DNA of 64,000 nt, taken from NCBI GenBank assembly GCA_025774805.1, contig JALGZR010000003.1, positions 1-64,000 on the forward strand, in the 5' to 3' direction. Numbering within the stretch: the stretch's first letter is position 1; each line of letters begins with the position of its first letter. A program made the position numbers and the translations under genes. Below the pieces are notes generated by a model. That model was not told the DNA's origin, ran no database searches, and worked only from the letters and a program-made list of their open reading frames with translations. Source of the DNA: a bacterium. Its GTDB lineage: Bacteria > ARS69. Of the stretch, positions 27,829 through 36,544 are shown piece after piece.

Positions 27829-28425
27829 ATGGATCTCGATCAGGAACAGAGAGTCAGACTCAAGAGCGGCACCGAAGTCCTCATACGCCACATGGTCCCC
27901 GACGATCTCGAGCGCTCCATCACCTTCTTCCACGAGCTGCCCGAGGACGATCGGGCGTTCCTTCGCGTCGACGTCACCCGACGAGATCACGTCGAGCGGA
28001 GGATCCGGGAGGCGGAGACCGGTCGGGTGAGGCGACTGGTCGCGCTCGACGGAGACCGCATCGTGGCGGACGGCGGGTTGGAGCTCTTCGGCCACGGTTG
28101 GAAGGAGCACGCGGCCGAGCTGAGGCTGATCGTGGCGCGCGACTTCCAGCGGCAGGGCCTCGGAATGTTGATGGCCCGCGAGCTCTTCGGGCTCGCCGCC
28201 CACGAAAAGGTCGAGGAGATCGTCGTCAAGATGATGCGCCCTCAGATTGCGGCTCGACGCATCTTCCGCAAGCTCGGATTTCGAGAGGAGTTCTCGCTCC
28301 CCAGGTGGGTGAAGGACTTGAGAGGGGTGAAGCAAGACCTCATCGTGATGCAGTGCGATCTGAACGCACTCTGGGAGGAGCTGGAGGAGCACTTCACCGG
28401 CCGGGACTGGCAGCGCACGCGCTAG
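27829..28425 (+). CDS. GNAT-family N-acetyltransferase
   Basis: A 198-residue acetyltransferase, start ATG 27829 after GAGGGGGAAG. The fold runs VRLKSGTEVLIRHMVPDDLE (beta-1/alpha-1), GDRIVADGGLELFG (beta-2/3) and ELRLIVARDFQRQGLGMLMA, which contains the acetyl-CoA pyrophosphate loop RxFQRQGLG. IAARRIFRKLGFREEF follows in motif B. It resembles the stand-alone GNAT domain related to the C-terminal part of protein acetyltransferases (Pat/AcsA-regulating type), but there is no nucleotide-binding partner domain. The acceptor is unknown. Confidence 0.86.
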   Translation: MDLDQEQRVRLKSGTEVLIRHMVPDDLERSITFFHELPEDDRAFLRVDVTRRDHVERRIREAETGRVRRLVALDGDRIVADGGLELFGHGWKEHAAELRLIVARDFQRQGLGMLMARELFGLAAHEKVEEIVVKMMRPQIAARRIFRKLGFREEFSLPRWVKDLRGVKQDLIVMQCDLNALWEELEEHFTGRDWQRTR

Positions 28426-28509
28426 TGTCCCGCGGCCGTCGATTCGGGTCGCGGAGCGCAGAGCGTGCGACGAGTGGTGTGAAGGAGCATGAGGGGGTCA
28501 AGAGACGGC

Positions 28510-29031
28510 ATGGCTCGCGGGATCACGCGGTTCGCTCTCCTGGGTGCGGTCGCATTCGCGGCGGCCTGTGACCCGAATCCCTCCGAGAACCCGGTGGGGA
28601 ACACTCCGGCGTCGGCATCTCCTCCGGTTCGGATCCACCCCGACGTTGGACCGCACTCCCTCCTCGACGCGACGACGATCTCGGCGGCCACGATCCAGGC
28701 CAACTTCCTCCGTCTCGAGCTCGAGTACTCGGGCGGGTGCCGAGAGCACGACTTCGCGGCCCTCTCCTCCGGCGCGTTCCTGGAGTCCTGGCCGGTGCAG
28801 CTGATCGTCTTCCTCCGTCATGACGCCCACGGCGACCCGTGCGAGGCTCTCGTTGACAACGAGGCCACGTTCGATCTCACTCCGGTCGCCCGGCTCTATC
28901 GATCCGAGTACCCCGGGGCGGAGGAGCCCGTGATCCTCCGGATCGTCGACATTCCGGGGCGATATGTCTTGGTTCCTTACCACCCGCCCGAAGCCAAGGT
29001 CTTTCCCGGCCGGACGGCAGATTCCCCGTAG
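28510..29031 (+). CDS. Small lipoprotein of unknown function
   Basis: 173 residues. Start ATG 28510 places a compact signal peptide (MARGITRFALLGAVAFAAAC) with lipobox FAAAC, followed by a Pro/Ser-rich linker; the in-frame ATG 28489 is too close to its GGAG. The mature domain has about 110 residues with an SGGCREHDFAALSSG motif and a DPCEALVDNEATFDLTPV motif, giving two conserved-looking cysteines. Such NNNLRLELEYSGGC-type domains occur in lipoproteins from several environmental phyla; no function is known to me. It is followed at 77 bases by a small gene with its own -10 element. Confidence 0.75.
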   Translation: MARGITRFALLGAVAFAAACDPNPSENPVGNTPASASPPVRIHPDVGPHSLLDATTISAATIQANFLRLELEYSGGCREHDFAALSSGAFLESWPVQLIVFLRHDAHGDPCEALVDNEATFDLTPVARLYRSEYPGAEEPVILRIVDIPGRYVLVPYHPPEAKVFPGRTADSP

Positions 29032-29051
29032 CTGGCCCTCGGAAGACCGCG

Positions 29052-29057
29052 TATAAT
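29052..29057 (+). promoter_or_regulatory. Consensus -10 element upstream of the 29-34 kb operon
   Basis: A perfect TATAAT stands in otherwise GC-rich sequence, 51 bases before the first codon of the small gene at 29109. The -35 position (TAGCTG) is poor, so an activator or an alternative contact would be needed. Confidence 0.42.
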
Positions 29058-29108
29058 GCCCGTCTCTGGAAACCGATCCACCGTCTGTCTGCCCATCCGG
29101 GGGCACGA

Positions 29109-29465
29109 TTGCGAACACCCGCCGAAGGGGGAGGTATCCGTCACTGGCTGAAGCACGCCTTCGCCGTGGACCCCCCCGGGCCGGCCGAACCGACCGAGGA
29201 GCAACGCCGGATCGCCGATCGGCTCTGTCAGTTGATCGTGCGTCGCCGGCTCACGTCTCCGGCCCTCCTCTATCTGGAGGTCGGGCGTCCCCTGAACTAC
29301 GTCGGGGCGCAGGTGTTGCACTTCTTCCGGCCGATCCTCACCGCCCTCTTCGACGCTCGAGGGTGCGAGGAGTTCGCGTCCTTTTTGGAGCGGCGAGGAT
29401 CGGTGGACTATTTGGTCGCTCGAATCGAATACTTCGAGGATGAGCGCGGGCGACGGGGATCGTAG
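29109..29465 (+). CDS. Small helical protein of unknown function
   Basis: 118 residues from TTG 29109, though the start is unclear: a strong GAAGGGGGAGG at 29124-29134 suggests initiation a little later, at a non-ATG codon near 29136-29151. The core looks genuine (QRRIADRLCQLIVRRRLTSP; PLNYVGAQVLHFFRPILTAL; FASFLERRGSVDYLVARIEY). It has no signal peptide or membrane helix. A consensus TATAAT precedes it, and it is 103 bases ahead of the four-gene membrane operon, so it may be the first gene of that transcript. I do not recognise it. Confidence 0.62.
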   Translation: MRTPAEGGGIRHWLKHAFAVDPPGPAEPTEEQRRIADRLCQLIVRRRLTSPALLYLEVGRPLNYVGAQVLHFFRPILTALFDARGCEEFASFLERRGSVDYLVARIEYFEDERGRRGS

Positions 29466-29568
29466 GGCGAACACGCGGCCTGCGGGGCGGATCCACGCCC
29501 GCGGGGCGAAGAGGAGTGAGCCGGCGGCAGGTGCCCCGGTGCTTCACGGTAGGCTTCGAGGAGGTGCC

Positions 29569-31014
29569 ATGCGGCCGTTTCAAGCGCGGATGACTATCCG
29601 CCTGCCCTCATCGGCGGGATCTTTGGCCCTCGCGACGGCCGCCCTTCTGCTCGCCACCGGCCTCTCCTCCGCCCAGATCCCGACGGCTCCGTCCGCCGAA
29701 GGCGGTCCGGCGCCTCCCACGAACCTGACCGTCCGGGACCATCCTTTCGACAACGGCCGCGTGATCGATCTGTCCTGGACGCCGTCGGTGGATGATCCCG
29801 GCCCGGTCGTCGAGTATGCGGTCTATCGCTCCCTCACGGAGAGCGAGGCCCGCAACGCGGACACGGAACTTCGGACCAAGGCGATCCGCAGCGCCAAGGA
29901 GGAGGCCACCGCGAGAACGAGGGCGAGCGCGGCGGCGGAGGGTCTGAGCTCCCGGGACACGTCGACTCGTATCCGATCCGCGCGAAGAGACGCGGCCCGG
30001 CGTGCCGCCGCGGAAGTGGCGGCTACGGTGGATGTGTTGAACGGCGAGACCCGGTTCAAACTCATCTCGCGGCTCGCTTCCGGGGAGCGGTCGTTCTCCG
30101 TCGGCAACCTGAGTCACGAGGAGGGCTATTTCTTCCGGGTCGAGGCCCTGACCGAAGACGGACGGACCTCCGCCCCGCTTCTCAGCTCGCAGCCGTTCAT
30201 CCCGCGACGCCAGTGGTTCGACGGGGGTCGGTTCTATCTCTTCATCATCACCCTCATCTTCGGTGGCTCGGTGGTCTACTTCATCGCGAGGGCTTCGAGC
30301 GGGCAGACGATGAAGATCCGGAAGATCGCGGCCCTTGAGGCCGTGGACGAGGCCGTGGGGCGAGCCACGGAGATGGGACGCTCCTGCATCTACGTTCCGG
30401 GCATCCAGGACATGAACGACATCCAGACCATCGCCAGCATGACCATTCTCTCACGGGTGTCCCGGACCGCCGCCGGATACGACGTGAAGGTCCAGGTTCC
30501 CACCGCCCGGTCCCTCGTCATGACCACCGCCCGAGAGATCGTGGAGGCGGCGTTCCTGGCGGCGGGCCGTCCCGACTCCTACAATCGCGATCTGATCTAC
30601 TACGTGACCGACGAGCAGTTCGGATACGTGGCCTACCTGTCCGGTCTGATGGTGCGCGAAAAGCCCGCCACTTGTTTCTACATGGGAACCTTCTTCGCGG
30701 AATCGCTCATCCTGGCCGAGACCGGAAACTCGATCGGCGCGATCCAGGTGGCCGGAACCGCGATGCCGGCCCAGCTGCCGTTCTTTGTCGCGGCCTGTGA
30801 CTACACGCTGATCGGTGAGGAGTTCTTCGCCGCGTCCGCCTATCTGTCCGGATCCCCCGAAGAGCTCGGCAGCCTCAAGGGACAAGACGTCGGGAAGGTC
30901 ATCGTCGGAGTCATACTGCTCACCGGAGTCGCGTTGGCGACTCTGGCCTCGATCACGGGGTCGGAAGCGCTCGCCGAGGCCGTTCACTACCTCAGGTACA
31001 CCATCCTGACCTAG
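29569..31014 (+). CDS. Membrane protein with fibronectin-like ectodomain and DUF6754-type cytoplasmic domain
   Basis: 481 residues, start ATG 29569 after GAGGAGG. Signal or first helix (GSLALATAALLLATGLSSAQ), then an exported fibronectin-III-like domain (about 50-200) interrupted by an Arg/Ala-rich helical insertion. A membrane helix follows (FYLFIITLIFGGSVVYFIARA), then a conserved domain of about 200 residues: EAVDEAVGRATEMGRSCIYV, GIQDMNDIQTIASMTILSRV, GRPDSYNRDLIYYVTDEQFG, TCFYMGTFFAESLILAETGN and CDYTLIGEEFFAASAYLSGS. A C-terminal helix ends it. The domain resembles what I know as DUF6754; no biochemical function is known to me. It is the first of four tightly spaced membrane-protein genes. 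Confidence 0.8.
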   Translation: MRPFQARMTIRLPSSAGSLALATAALLLATGLSSAQIPTAPSAEGGPAPPTNLTVRDHPFDNGRVIDLSWTPSVDDPGPVVEYAVYRSLTESEARNADTELRTKAIRSAKEEATARTRASAAAEGLSSRDTSTRIRSARRDAARRAAAEVAATVDVLNGETRFKLISRLASGERSFSVGNLSHEEGYFFRVEALTEDGRTSAPLLSSQPFIPRRQWFDGGRFYLFIITLIFGGSVVYFIARASSGQTMKIRKIAALEAVDEAVGRATEMGRSCIYVPGIQDMNDIQTIASMTILSRVSRTAAGYDVKVQVPTARSLVMTTAREIVEAAFLAAGRPDSYNRDLIYYVTDEQFGYVAYLSGLMVREKPATCFYMGTFFAESLILAETGNSIGAIQVAGTAMPAQLPFFVAACDYTLIGEEFFAASAYLSGSPEELGSLKGQDVGKVIVGVILLTGVALATLASITGSEALAEAVHYLRYTILT

Positions 31015-31025
31015 GAGCCCGACGG

Positions 31026-31724
31026 ATGAGACGCACTATTCCGGGCCTCATTGCCACGATCGTCGGATTCGTGCTGATCGTCGCCTACTTCATTCCCCAG
31101 ACACAGCAGTGGGGAGAAGTGACATCCATCTGGTTCGACATTCTGGCGGCAATCGCCTTCGTGCTCGGGGGCGGCAACCTGTTGAAGGTTCATCTCACCA
31201 AAGTATCGAGCCGGGTCAGCGGCTGGGGCTACTCCGTGATCACGGTCCTGGCCTTCGCGGTCACGTTGATCGTCGGGCTCTCGAAGTTCGGAATCAACCC
31301 GGCCGAGCTCTATCCCGACCGGCCCTGGTCGGGCAGTTACCGGGAGACGGGCAAACCGTTCTGGTGGCTCTACCAGTACGCCTTCGTGCCGCTCACCGCG
31401 ACCATGTTCTCGATGCTCGCGTTCTACGTCGCGTCCGCCGCCTTCCGCGCGTTCCGGGCGAGAAACGTCGAAGCCGTCATGCTTCTCGGAACGGCCTTCA
31501 TCATTCTCCTGGGCCGCACGTTCGCCGGCGTCTTTCTGACGAACTTCCTTCCCGACTTGCTGTCCGGACTGCGACTCGAGAACCTGACCGTGGACATAAT
31601 GCGGGTGTTCAACACGGCGGGTAACCGGGCGATCATGATCGGCATCGCGCTGGGAACGGCGTCGGTGGCGCTCAAGATCCTCCTGGGAGTCGATCGTTCC
31701 TTCCTCGGTTCGGGAAAGGAGTAG
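31026..31724 (+). CDS. Six-helix integral membrane protein of unknown function
   Basis: 232 residues, start ATG 31026, 11 bases after the preceding stop. Six hydrophobic helices are evident: IPGLIATIVGFVLIVAYFI, WFDILAAIAFVLGGGNLL, YSVITVLAFAVTLIVGL, FVPLTATMFSMLAFYVASAA, AVMLLGTAFIILLGRTFAGV and MIGIALGTASVALKILLG. A loop between helices 3 and 4 carries SGSYRETGKPFWWLYQYAF. No transporter or enzyme signature is visible. Gaps of 11 and 3 bases to its neighbours argue for a common complex with them. Confidence 0.78.
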   Translation: MRRTIPGLIATIVGFVLIVAYFIPQTQQWGEVTSIWFDILAAIAFVLGGGNLLKVHLTKVSSRVSGWGYSVITVLAFAVTLIVGLSKFGINPAELYPDRPWSGSYRETGKPFWWLYQYAFVPLTATMFSMLAFYVASAAFRAFRARNVEAVMLLGTAFIILLGRTFAGVFLTNFLPDLLSGLRLENLTVDIMRVFNTAGNRAIMIGIALGTASVALKILLGVDRSFLGSGKE

Positions 31725-31727
31725 ATC

Positions 31728-32591
31728 GTGTACGAATTCCTCGTCCGTTTGGACCGCCGCTGGATCTTCCTCCTGATGTTCCTCGCCGTCGCCGTCCCCA
31801 TCCTGCTCCAGGCCCAGTTCCCGGAGAAGCCGACCGGACTGGCGCGCGCCGTGTTCGACGAGATCGAAAAGCTGGAAGAGGGTTCTCGGGTGCTCCTTCC
31901 CTTCGACTTCGATCCGGCGAGCGAAGGCGAGCTCGGACCGATGGCCACGGCCTTCGTGCGGCACTGCTGCGAGAAGAAGCTGAAGATGTACTTCATGTCC
32001 CTCTGGCCGGTGGGGCCGCAGATGATCGACGACAACATCCAGAAGGTGATCCGGGAGGACTTCCCCCATCTGCAGTACGGGGAGGACTACGTGAACCTGG
32101 GCTACAAGTCCGGCATGGAGGGGGTCATCAAGGTCATCGTCACCGATCTGCGCCAGCTCTACACGACCGACTCCTTCGGCACCACGATCGACGCAATCCC
32201 GATGATGAAGGACATCGAGAACATTCAGCAGATGGACCTCGTCGTCAACGTCTCGGCCGGGTACGCGGGCACGAAGGAGTGGATCCAGTACGCGGCGACC
32301 CCGTTTCCGGACGAGATCCGGATCGTGGGCGGGTGCACGGGGGTCCAGGCTCCCCTCATGTACCCGTACATCCCCCAGCAGCTCCCCGGCCTCCTCGGCG
32401 CCATCAAGGGCGCGGCCGAGTACGAGAAGCTTGTCATGGACAAGTACGGAGGTGACCTGCCGGCCGGAAAGTACCTGGAGGGCCAGAGACGGATGGGACC
32501 GCAGCTCGTCGCACACGTCTTGATCCTCGTTCTCGTCGTCGTGGGCAACGCCGTCTACCTCACCGGTCGCAGGCGGGAGGCCGCCCGATGA
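31728..32591 (+). CDS. Membrane-anchored protein with conserved soluble domain, unknown function
   Basis: 287 residues, GTG start 31728. One N-terminal helix (WIFLLMFLAVAVPILLQA) and one C-terminal helix (LVAHVLILVLVVVGNAVYL) enclose about 220 soluble residues with alternating strands and helices: GSRVLLPFDFDPASEGELGP, AFVRHCCEKKLKMYFMSLWP, VKVIVTDLRQLYTT-type segments and MDLVVNVSAGYAGTKEWIQ. The Rossmann-like pattern and the tandem cysteines (HCC) may be functional, but I recognise no family. It overlaps the next gene by 4 bases (ATGA). Confidence 0.77.
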   Translation: MYEFLVRLDRRWIFLLMFLAVAVPILLQAQFPEKPTGLARAVFDEIEKLEEGSRVLLPFDFDPASEGELGPMATAFVRHCCEKKLKMYFMSLWPVGPQMIDDNIQKVIREDFPHLQYGEDYVNLGYKSGMEGVIKVIVTDLRQLYTTDSFGTTIDAIPMMKDIENIQQMDLVVNVSAGYAGTKEWIQYAATPFPDEIRIVGGCTGVQAPLMYPYIPQQLPGLLGAIKGAAEYEKLVMDKYGGDLPAGKYLEGQRRMGPQLVAHVLILVLVVVGNAVYLTGRRREAAR

Positions 32592-33643
32592 AGCGCGAGA
32601 ACCTCGTCTGGACGGCGTTGTTCCTCGTGGGCGGCCTGTTGCTCGTGATCCGGGCGGGCTTCACTCCCCAGGGAATGGGCAAGGACTACGTCCGGGCCCG
32701 GACGATGGAGTTCGTCCAGGTCGAGTCGTCCCCCGAGCTCGGGGAAGAGCCGGGATCCACCCGGTGGATTCGGGTCGAGTCCGACGACGCCCTGGATCAC
32801 GACCTGACGGCCATTGGAGAGGATCGTCGGATCTCCTGGACCCGGTACGAGCCGGTCGAGGCCCGACTGTACTACGAGGCGGAGGCCGAGAATCCGGAAC
32901 AGACGGAGTATCGGCTCAGCGTGTCCCGCTCGATCGGAATCTGGGTGGCCGCCTTCTTCACCCTGGCGATCTTCTCGTTTCTCATCCGGGACAACCCGTT
33001 CTACCGCGTGGCCGAGTCGGTGGCGGTGGGCGTAACGGCGGCCTACTGGATGGTCGTCGGGTGGTGGAACGTCATCGTGCCCAACCTGATCGGAAAGCTC
33101 CATCCCGAGATGATCCGAAACTGGGCCATGCCGGGGCTGGAAGCCGAGATGGAGTGGCCGTATGTCGTTCCGCTCGTCCTGGGCGGGATGCTGCTCTGGC
33201 GCCTTTCCCCGAAGGGGGGCTGGATCGCCCGCTGGCCCATGGCGTTCATCATCGGCGTCTTCTGCGGCCTGCGCCTCATCGGCTTCCTCCATGCCGACTT
33301 TCTCAGCCAGATCCGCAACAGTATTCAGCCCCTCTGGGCGGTGGGCGCGGGGGCTGAGTTCATGTTCTGGGACTCGCTCCGCAGCTTGACTCTCGTCGGC
33401 GGAGTGCTCGCCAGCATCGTCTACTTCTTCTTCTCGATCGAGCACAAGGGATTCGTCGGCCGAACGGCCCGGGTGGGTATCTGGGTCCTGATGATCACGT
33501 TCGGCGCCGCGTTCGGCTACACGGTGATGGGGCGAATCGCGCTACTCGCCATCCGCCTCGAGTTCCTCTTCGACGACTGGCTGTGGTTGATCGACCCGGC
33601 GGGGAGCCGTTTGCCGGAGGCCGCATCCCTCCTCGGTCCGTGA
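32588..33643 (+). CDS. Seven-helix integral membrane protein of unknown function
   Basis: 351 residues; start ATG 32588 overlaps the preceding stop. Helix 1 (VWTALFLVGGLLLVIRAGF) is followed by an extracytoplasmic domain of about 80 residues (FVQVESSPELGEEPGSTRWI). Six more helices then follow, including GIWVAAFFTLAIFSFLI, VGVTAAYWMVVGWWNVIV, WPMAFIIGVFCGLRLIGFL and VLASIVYFFFSIEHKGFVG. The motif DFLSQIRNSIQPLWAVG lies in a loop. No homology to characterised transporters is evident by eye. It closes the four-gene membrane set. Confidence 0.77.
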   Translation: MKRENLVWTALFLVGGLLLVIRAGFTPQGMGKDYVRARTMEFVQVESSPELGEEPGSTRWIRVESDDALDHDLTAIGEDRRISWTRYEPVEARLYYEAEAENPEQTEYRLSVSRSIGIWVAAFFTLAIFSFLIRDNPFYRVAESVAVGVTAAYWMVVGWWNVIVPNLIGKLHPEMIRNWAMPGLEAEMEWPYVVPLVLGGMLLWRLSPKGGWIARWPMAFIIGVFCGLRLIGFLHADFLSQIRNSIQPLWAVGAGAEFMFWDSLRSLTLVGGVLASIVYFFFSIEHKGFVGRTARVGIWVLMITFGAAFGYTVMGRIALLAIRLEFLFDDWLWLIDPAGSRLPEAASLLGP

Positions 33644-33710
33644 CCGGCCGGGCGCGGGACGTTCGGCGCCCGACCTCGGCTCTCCCCCGGTGTCGACCCC
33701 GGGAGCGACG

Positions 33711-34736
33711 ATGACCGAACCGACCGAAAGCCGAATCGATTCCCATCTCTCCCGAATGGTGGAGGAGCTCTCCGAGACGGCCTCCGCGTTTCGGCAGTCC
33801 ATCCTGCTGCTGACCGCGAATCGATGCGCTCTCTTCGACCGCTTGGCCCCGGCACCCCTCAGCGCATCAGATGTCTCCCAGCGGATGGGATGGGACCTTC
33901 GGGCGGCGGAGGTCTTTCTGAACGCACTGACCGCGATGGGAATGCTCCGGAAGAGCGAGGGCCGCTTCTCGAACACCCCCCGCACCCAGCGGTTGCTCGT
34001 AAGAAGCTCGCCGGACTACCAGGGGGACATTCTCAACCACGACCTGAACACCTGGGAGCGGTGGTCCCGCGTGGGAGAGGTGTTGGAGACCGGTCAGCCC
34101 CTGAAGGGCACCGGGGAGCGGCGCTCGGGAGAAGAGCTCGGCCACTTCATCCGCGGCATGGCCAACATCGCGCGCCTCTCCGCGATCCGTCTCCTGGACG
34201 AGGTCGATCTGTCCGGCTGCCGGTGCCTCTTGGACGCGGGGGGAGGGCCGGGAACCTACGCCCTCACCGCGTGCGAGCGTCATCCCGGGCTCGAGGCGAT
34301 CGTCTTCGATCTTCCCGAGGTCGAACCGATCTTCGAGGAGTACCGGGGGAAGTCGGACGCCGCCTCCCGAGTGCGATTCCACGCGGGAGATCTTCACGCG
34401 GATTCTGTTCCCCAGGGATTCGACGCCGCCCTTCTGTCCAACATCATCCATTCCTGGGGAGAGGACGAGAATCGCGCGATCGTGCACAAGATCGGCTCGA
34501 CGCTGGCCCCGGGGGGACGCTTCCTCATCAAGGACTTCTTCGTCTCGGAAGACGGAACGGAGCCCACGTTTTCCGCGCTCTTCGCGGTCAACATGCTGCT
34601 GAGCACACGGGCGGGGGGTTGCTACTCCCAGAGCCGCGTGGAATCGTGGCTGCGCGAAGCAGGATGCCGACTGGACGACGTTCGCGGACTCACCGAGCGA
34701 ACGAGCGTCCTGGTCGCGATCAAGGAGTCCCGCTAG
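33711..34736 (+). CDS. SAM-dependent O-methyltransferase (family 2, acetylserotonin-type)
   Basis: 341 residues, start ATG 33711 with GGGAG eight bases before. An N-terminal winged-helix dimerisation domain (about 15-100: LLLTANRCALFDRLAPAPLS; MGWDLRAAEVFLNALTAMGM; YTFSNTP-type end) precedes a Rossmann methyltransferase domain. This has the SAM loop LLDAGGGPGTYALT, the acidic AIVFDLPEV and ALLSNIIHSWGEDEN around the catalytic-base position, and GGRFLIKDFFVSEDG. These enzymes methylate small phenolic or quinone-like acceptors; the substrate is unknown. It lies 67 bases after the membrane operon and may be its last gene. Confidence 0.86.
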   Translation: MTEPTESRIDSHLSRMVEELSETASAFRQSILLLTANRCALFDRLAPAPLSASDVSQRMGWDLRAAEVFLNALTAMGMLRKSEGRFSNTPRTQRLLVRSSPDYQGDILNHDLNTWERWSRVGEVLETGQPLKGTGERRSGEELGHFIRGMANIARLSAIRLLDEVDLSGCRCLLDAGGGPGTYALTACERHPGLEAIVFDLPEVEPIFEEYRGKSDAASRVRFHAGDLHADSVPQGFDAALLSNIIHSWGEDENRAIVHKIGSTLAPGGRFLIKDFFVSEDGTEPTFSALFAVNMLLSTRAGGCYSQSRVESWLREAGCRLDDVRGLTERTSVLVAIKESR

Positions 34737-36544
34737 CCTGAAGGGGGAGGCGTCGCCTCCCGCATCTCGAGATCCTCCCCCGGCAGCGTCGGGTCCGGCA
34801 CGGCATCCACGGGGGCGGTGGCGTCCGCCAATGCCGCCGCTTCCACGGCGGCGAGCTCGGCCGCGAGCGCCTCTTCGTCGGTCATCTCTCCGGCCGAGAC
34901 CGCCGCTTCCGCCGCGGCGAACTCGGCCTCGAGGGCCGCTCCCGCATCCAGAACGGAGTCGAGCGAGGTCGCCTCCTCCGGCGCCTCGCATCCCGGCTCA
35001 CGATCCGTCTCGCCGGCCGGTAAGGAGTCGGCGGGCATTACGTCCTTCGTTCCGTCGGACCCGTCCGGGCGGGGCTCCCGGGCGGTCGGCGGCTCGGTCT
35101 CCGGCGTCGTGACGGGCGACACGGCCGTGGCCGGGTAGCGGACGACGCGATTCCGACCCGACTCCTTCGCCACGTAGAGGGCCTCGTCGGCGCGTTCGAT
35201 GCACTCGGCCAGCGTGCACGCGTCGGTGGGGAACTCCGCGACCCCCACGCTGATGGTGCAGCGGATCACGGTGTCGCCGACCTGGAACGAATGCTCCTCC
35301 ACGGCGGCACGAGATCGATCCGCGGCGGTGAGAATCCCGTCGTCCTGCGCGCCCTCCTGGAGCACGATGAGGAACTCTTCGCCGCCGTAGCGAACCATGA
35401 TGTCGCACGCCCTCACGGACTGCTGGAGGACGTTGGCGAGCTCACTCAGGATCTGGTCTCCCACGTCGTGGCCGTACGTGTCGTTGATCCGCCCGAGGTG
35501 ATCCACGTCGCACATCGCCAGACCCAGCGGGGTCATGCGACGGCGGGCGAGCGCGATCATCGACGCCTCGATCTCCTCGAGAAAGCGGCGATTGTACACC
35601 TGGGTCAGGTTGTCCCGGACCGATGATTCCCGCAGGCCCTCCGAGATCCGCTTTGCCGCAAGCACGGGTATCGCTTCCCGGATGTATCGCTGCGCCTGCT
35701 CGAGCCGGATCTCCAGGTCTACCGCTCTTCCGGGGCCGAACGGCTCGATCACCTGGACGACACCCGCGGCGGATCCATCGATGATCAGCGGGGTGCAGAT
35801 GTGCTCGTGATTGGGGCGAGAGAACTGCTGGCAGATCCGCGGGTAGGTCGTCGAGGAGACGACCGCGCCCGTCTTGATCGCCCGGCACTGGCCGCAGTCG
35901 GCGAGCACCACCGGATTGCACCAATCCTGGCTGTCGTCCGTGCTCACGGCCAGGCGCATCTCGTGCGTCTCGCCGGTCGTCTGGTAGATCTGATGGTAGG
36001 GCAGTCCGAGGTCCGTCAGCACGCCGCTCAGGCGTTGGTAGACCTCACGCGTCGAGTCGTCCTCCTCGATCACTCTCTTGAAGCGGCTCACGTCCCTGAG
36101 GCTTTCCTGCAGTCGATTGATCCGCCCCGCCAGCTCACCGATCTCATCCTTCGAGGAGATGTCGACCTCGCCGAGGGTGTCCGGATCCGACTCGGTCAGC
36201 GAGCGGATCTGTCGAGAGATCGAGTCGATGGGATCGGTCAGCGACCGGGTCAGCGATCTCGTGAAGAGGAAGAGCAGCACGTGGGCGAGGGTCAGGCAGA
36301 TCACGATCCCCAGGAGCTCGATCGCGTGGTACGCGTGGATCAGACCGATCCCACCGATCGCCAGGAACCAGAAGGAGACCCCGAGGGAGAAGAGAGCGAG
36401 TCTCCGGTTGATGGGCATGTTCCGGAGCATGAGTCCGTCCGTGACGCGTCGAATGAGCTCCACCAAGGCTTTGCCTCTCGTCCCGGTTCGTCGGACCGCC
36501 GGTCGCCCGCGGGACCCGGCGCGGGGCGGCGGCGGGGCATTCAC
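34733..36544 (-). CDS. Membrane-bound diguanylate cyclase with HAMP and GAF-like sensor
   Basis: Up to 603 residues. Two helices near the N-terminus (about 50-93) lead to a HAMP linker ([19 protein letters not shown]), a GAF-like domain with four cysteines ([34 protein letters not shown]; possibly metal or redox sensing), then a GGDEF domain (about 320-470) with RYGGEEF near residue 380. An inhibitory I-site RACD lies five residues before it, so it should make cyclic di-GMP and be product-inhibited. A long Ala/Glu-rich tail follows. The start is doubtful: AGGAGGTGA best serves ATG 36540, which is out of frame, while in-frame GTG 36544 overlaps it; ATG 36430 is another option. Confidence 0.86.
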   Translation of the reverse strand: MNAPPPPRAGSRGRPAVRRTGTRGKALVELIRRVTDGLMLRNMPINRRLALFSLGVSFWFLAIGGIGLIHAYHAIELLGIVICLTLAHVLLFLFTRSLTRSLTDPIDSISRQIRSLTESDPDTLGEVDISSKDEIGELAGRINRLQESLRDVSRFKRVIEEDDSTREVYQRLSGVLTDLGLPYHQIYQTTGETHEMRLAVSTDDSQDWCNPVVLADCGQCRAIKTGAVVSSTTYPRICQQFSRPNHEHICTPLIIDGSAAGVVQVIEPFGPGRAVDLEIRLEQAQRYIREAIPVLAAKRISEGLRESSVRDNLTQVYNRRFLEEIEASMIALARRRMTPLGLAMCDVDHLGRINDTYGHDVGDQILSELANVLQQSVRACDIMVRYGGEEFLIVLQEGAQDDGILTAADRSRAAVEEHSFQVGDTVIRCTISVGVAEFPTDACTLAECIERADEALYVAKESGRNRVVRYPATAVSPVTTPETEPPTAREPRPDGSDGTKDVMPADSLPAGETDREPGCEAPEEATSLDSVLDAGAALEAEFAAAEAAVSAGEMTDEEALAAELAAVEAAALADATAPVDAVPDPTLPGEDLEMREATPPPSG

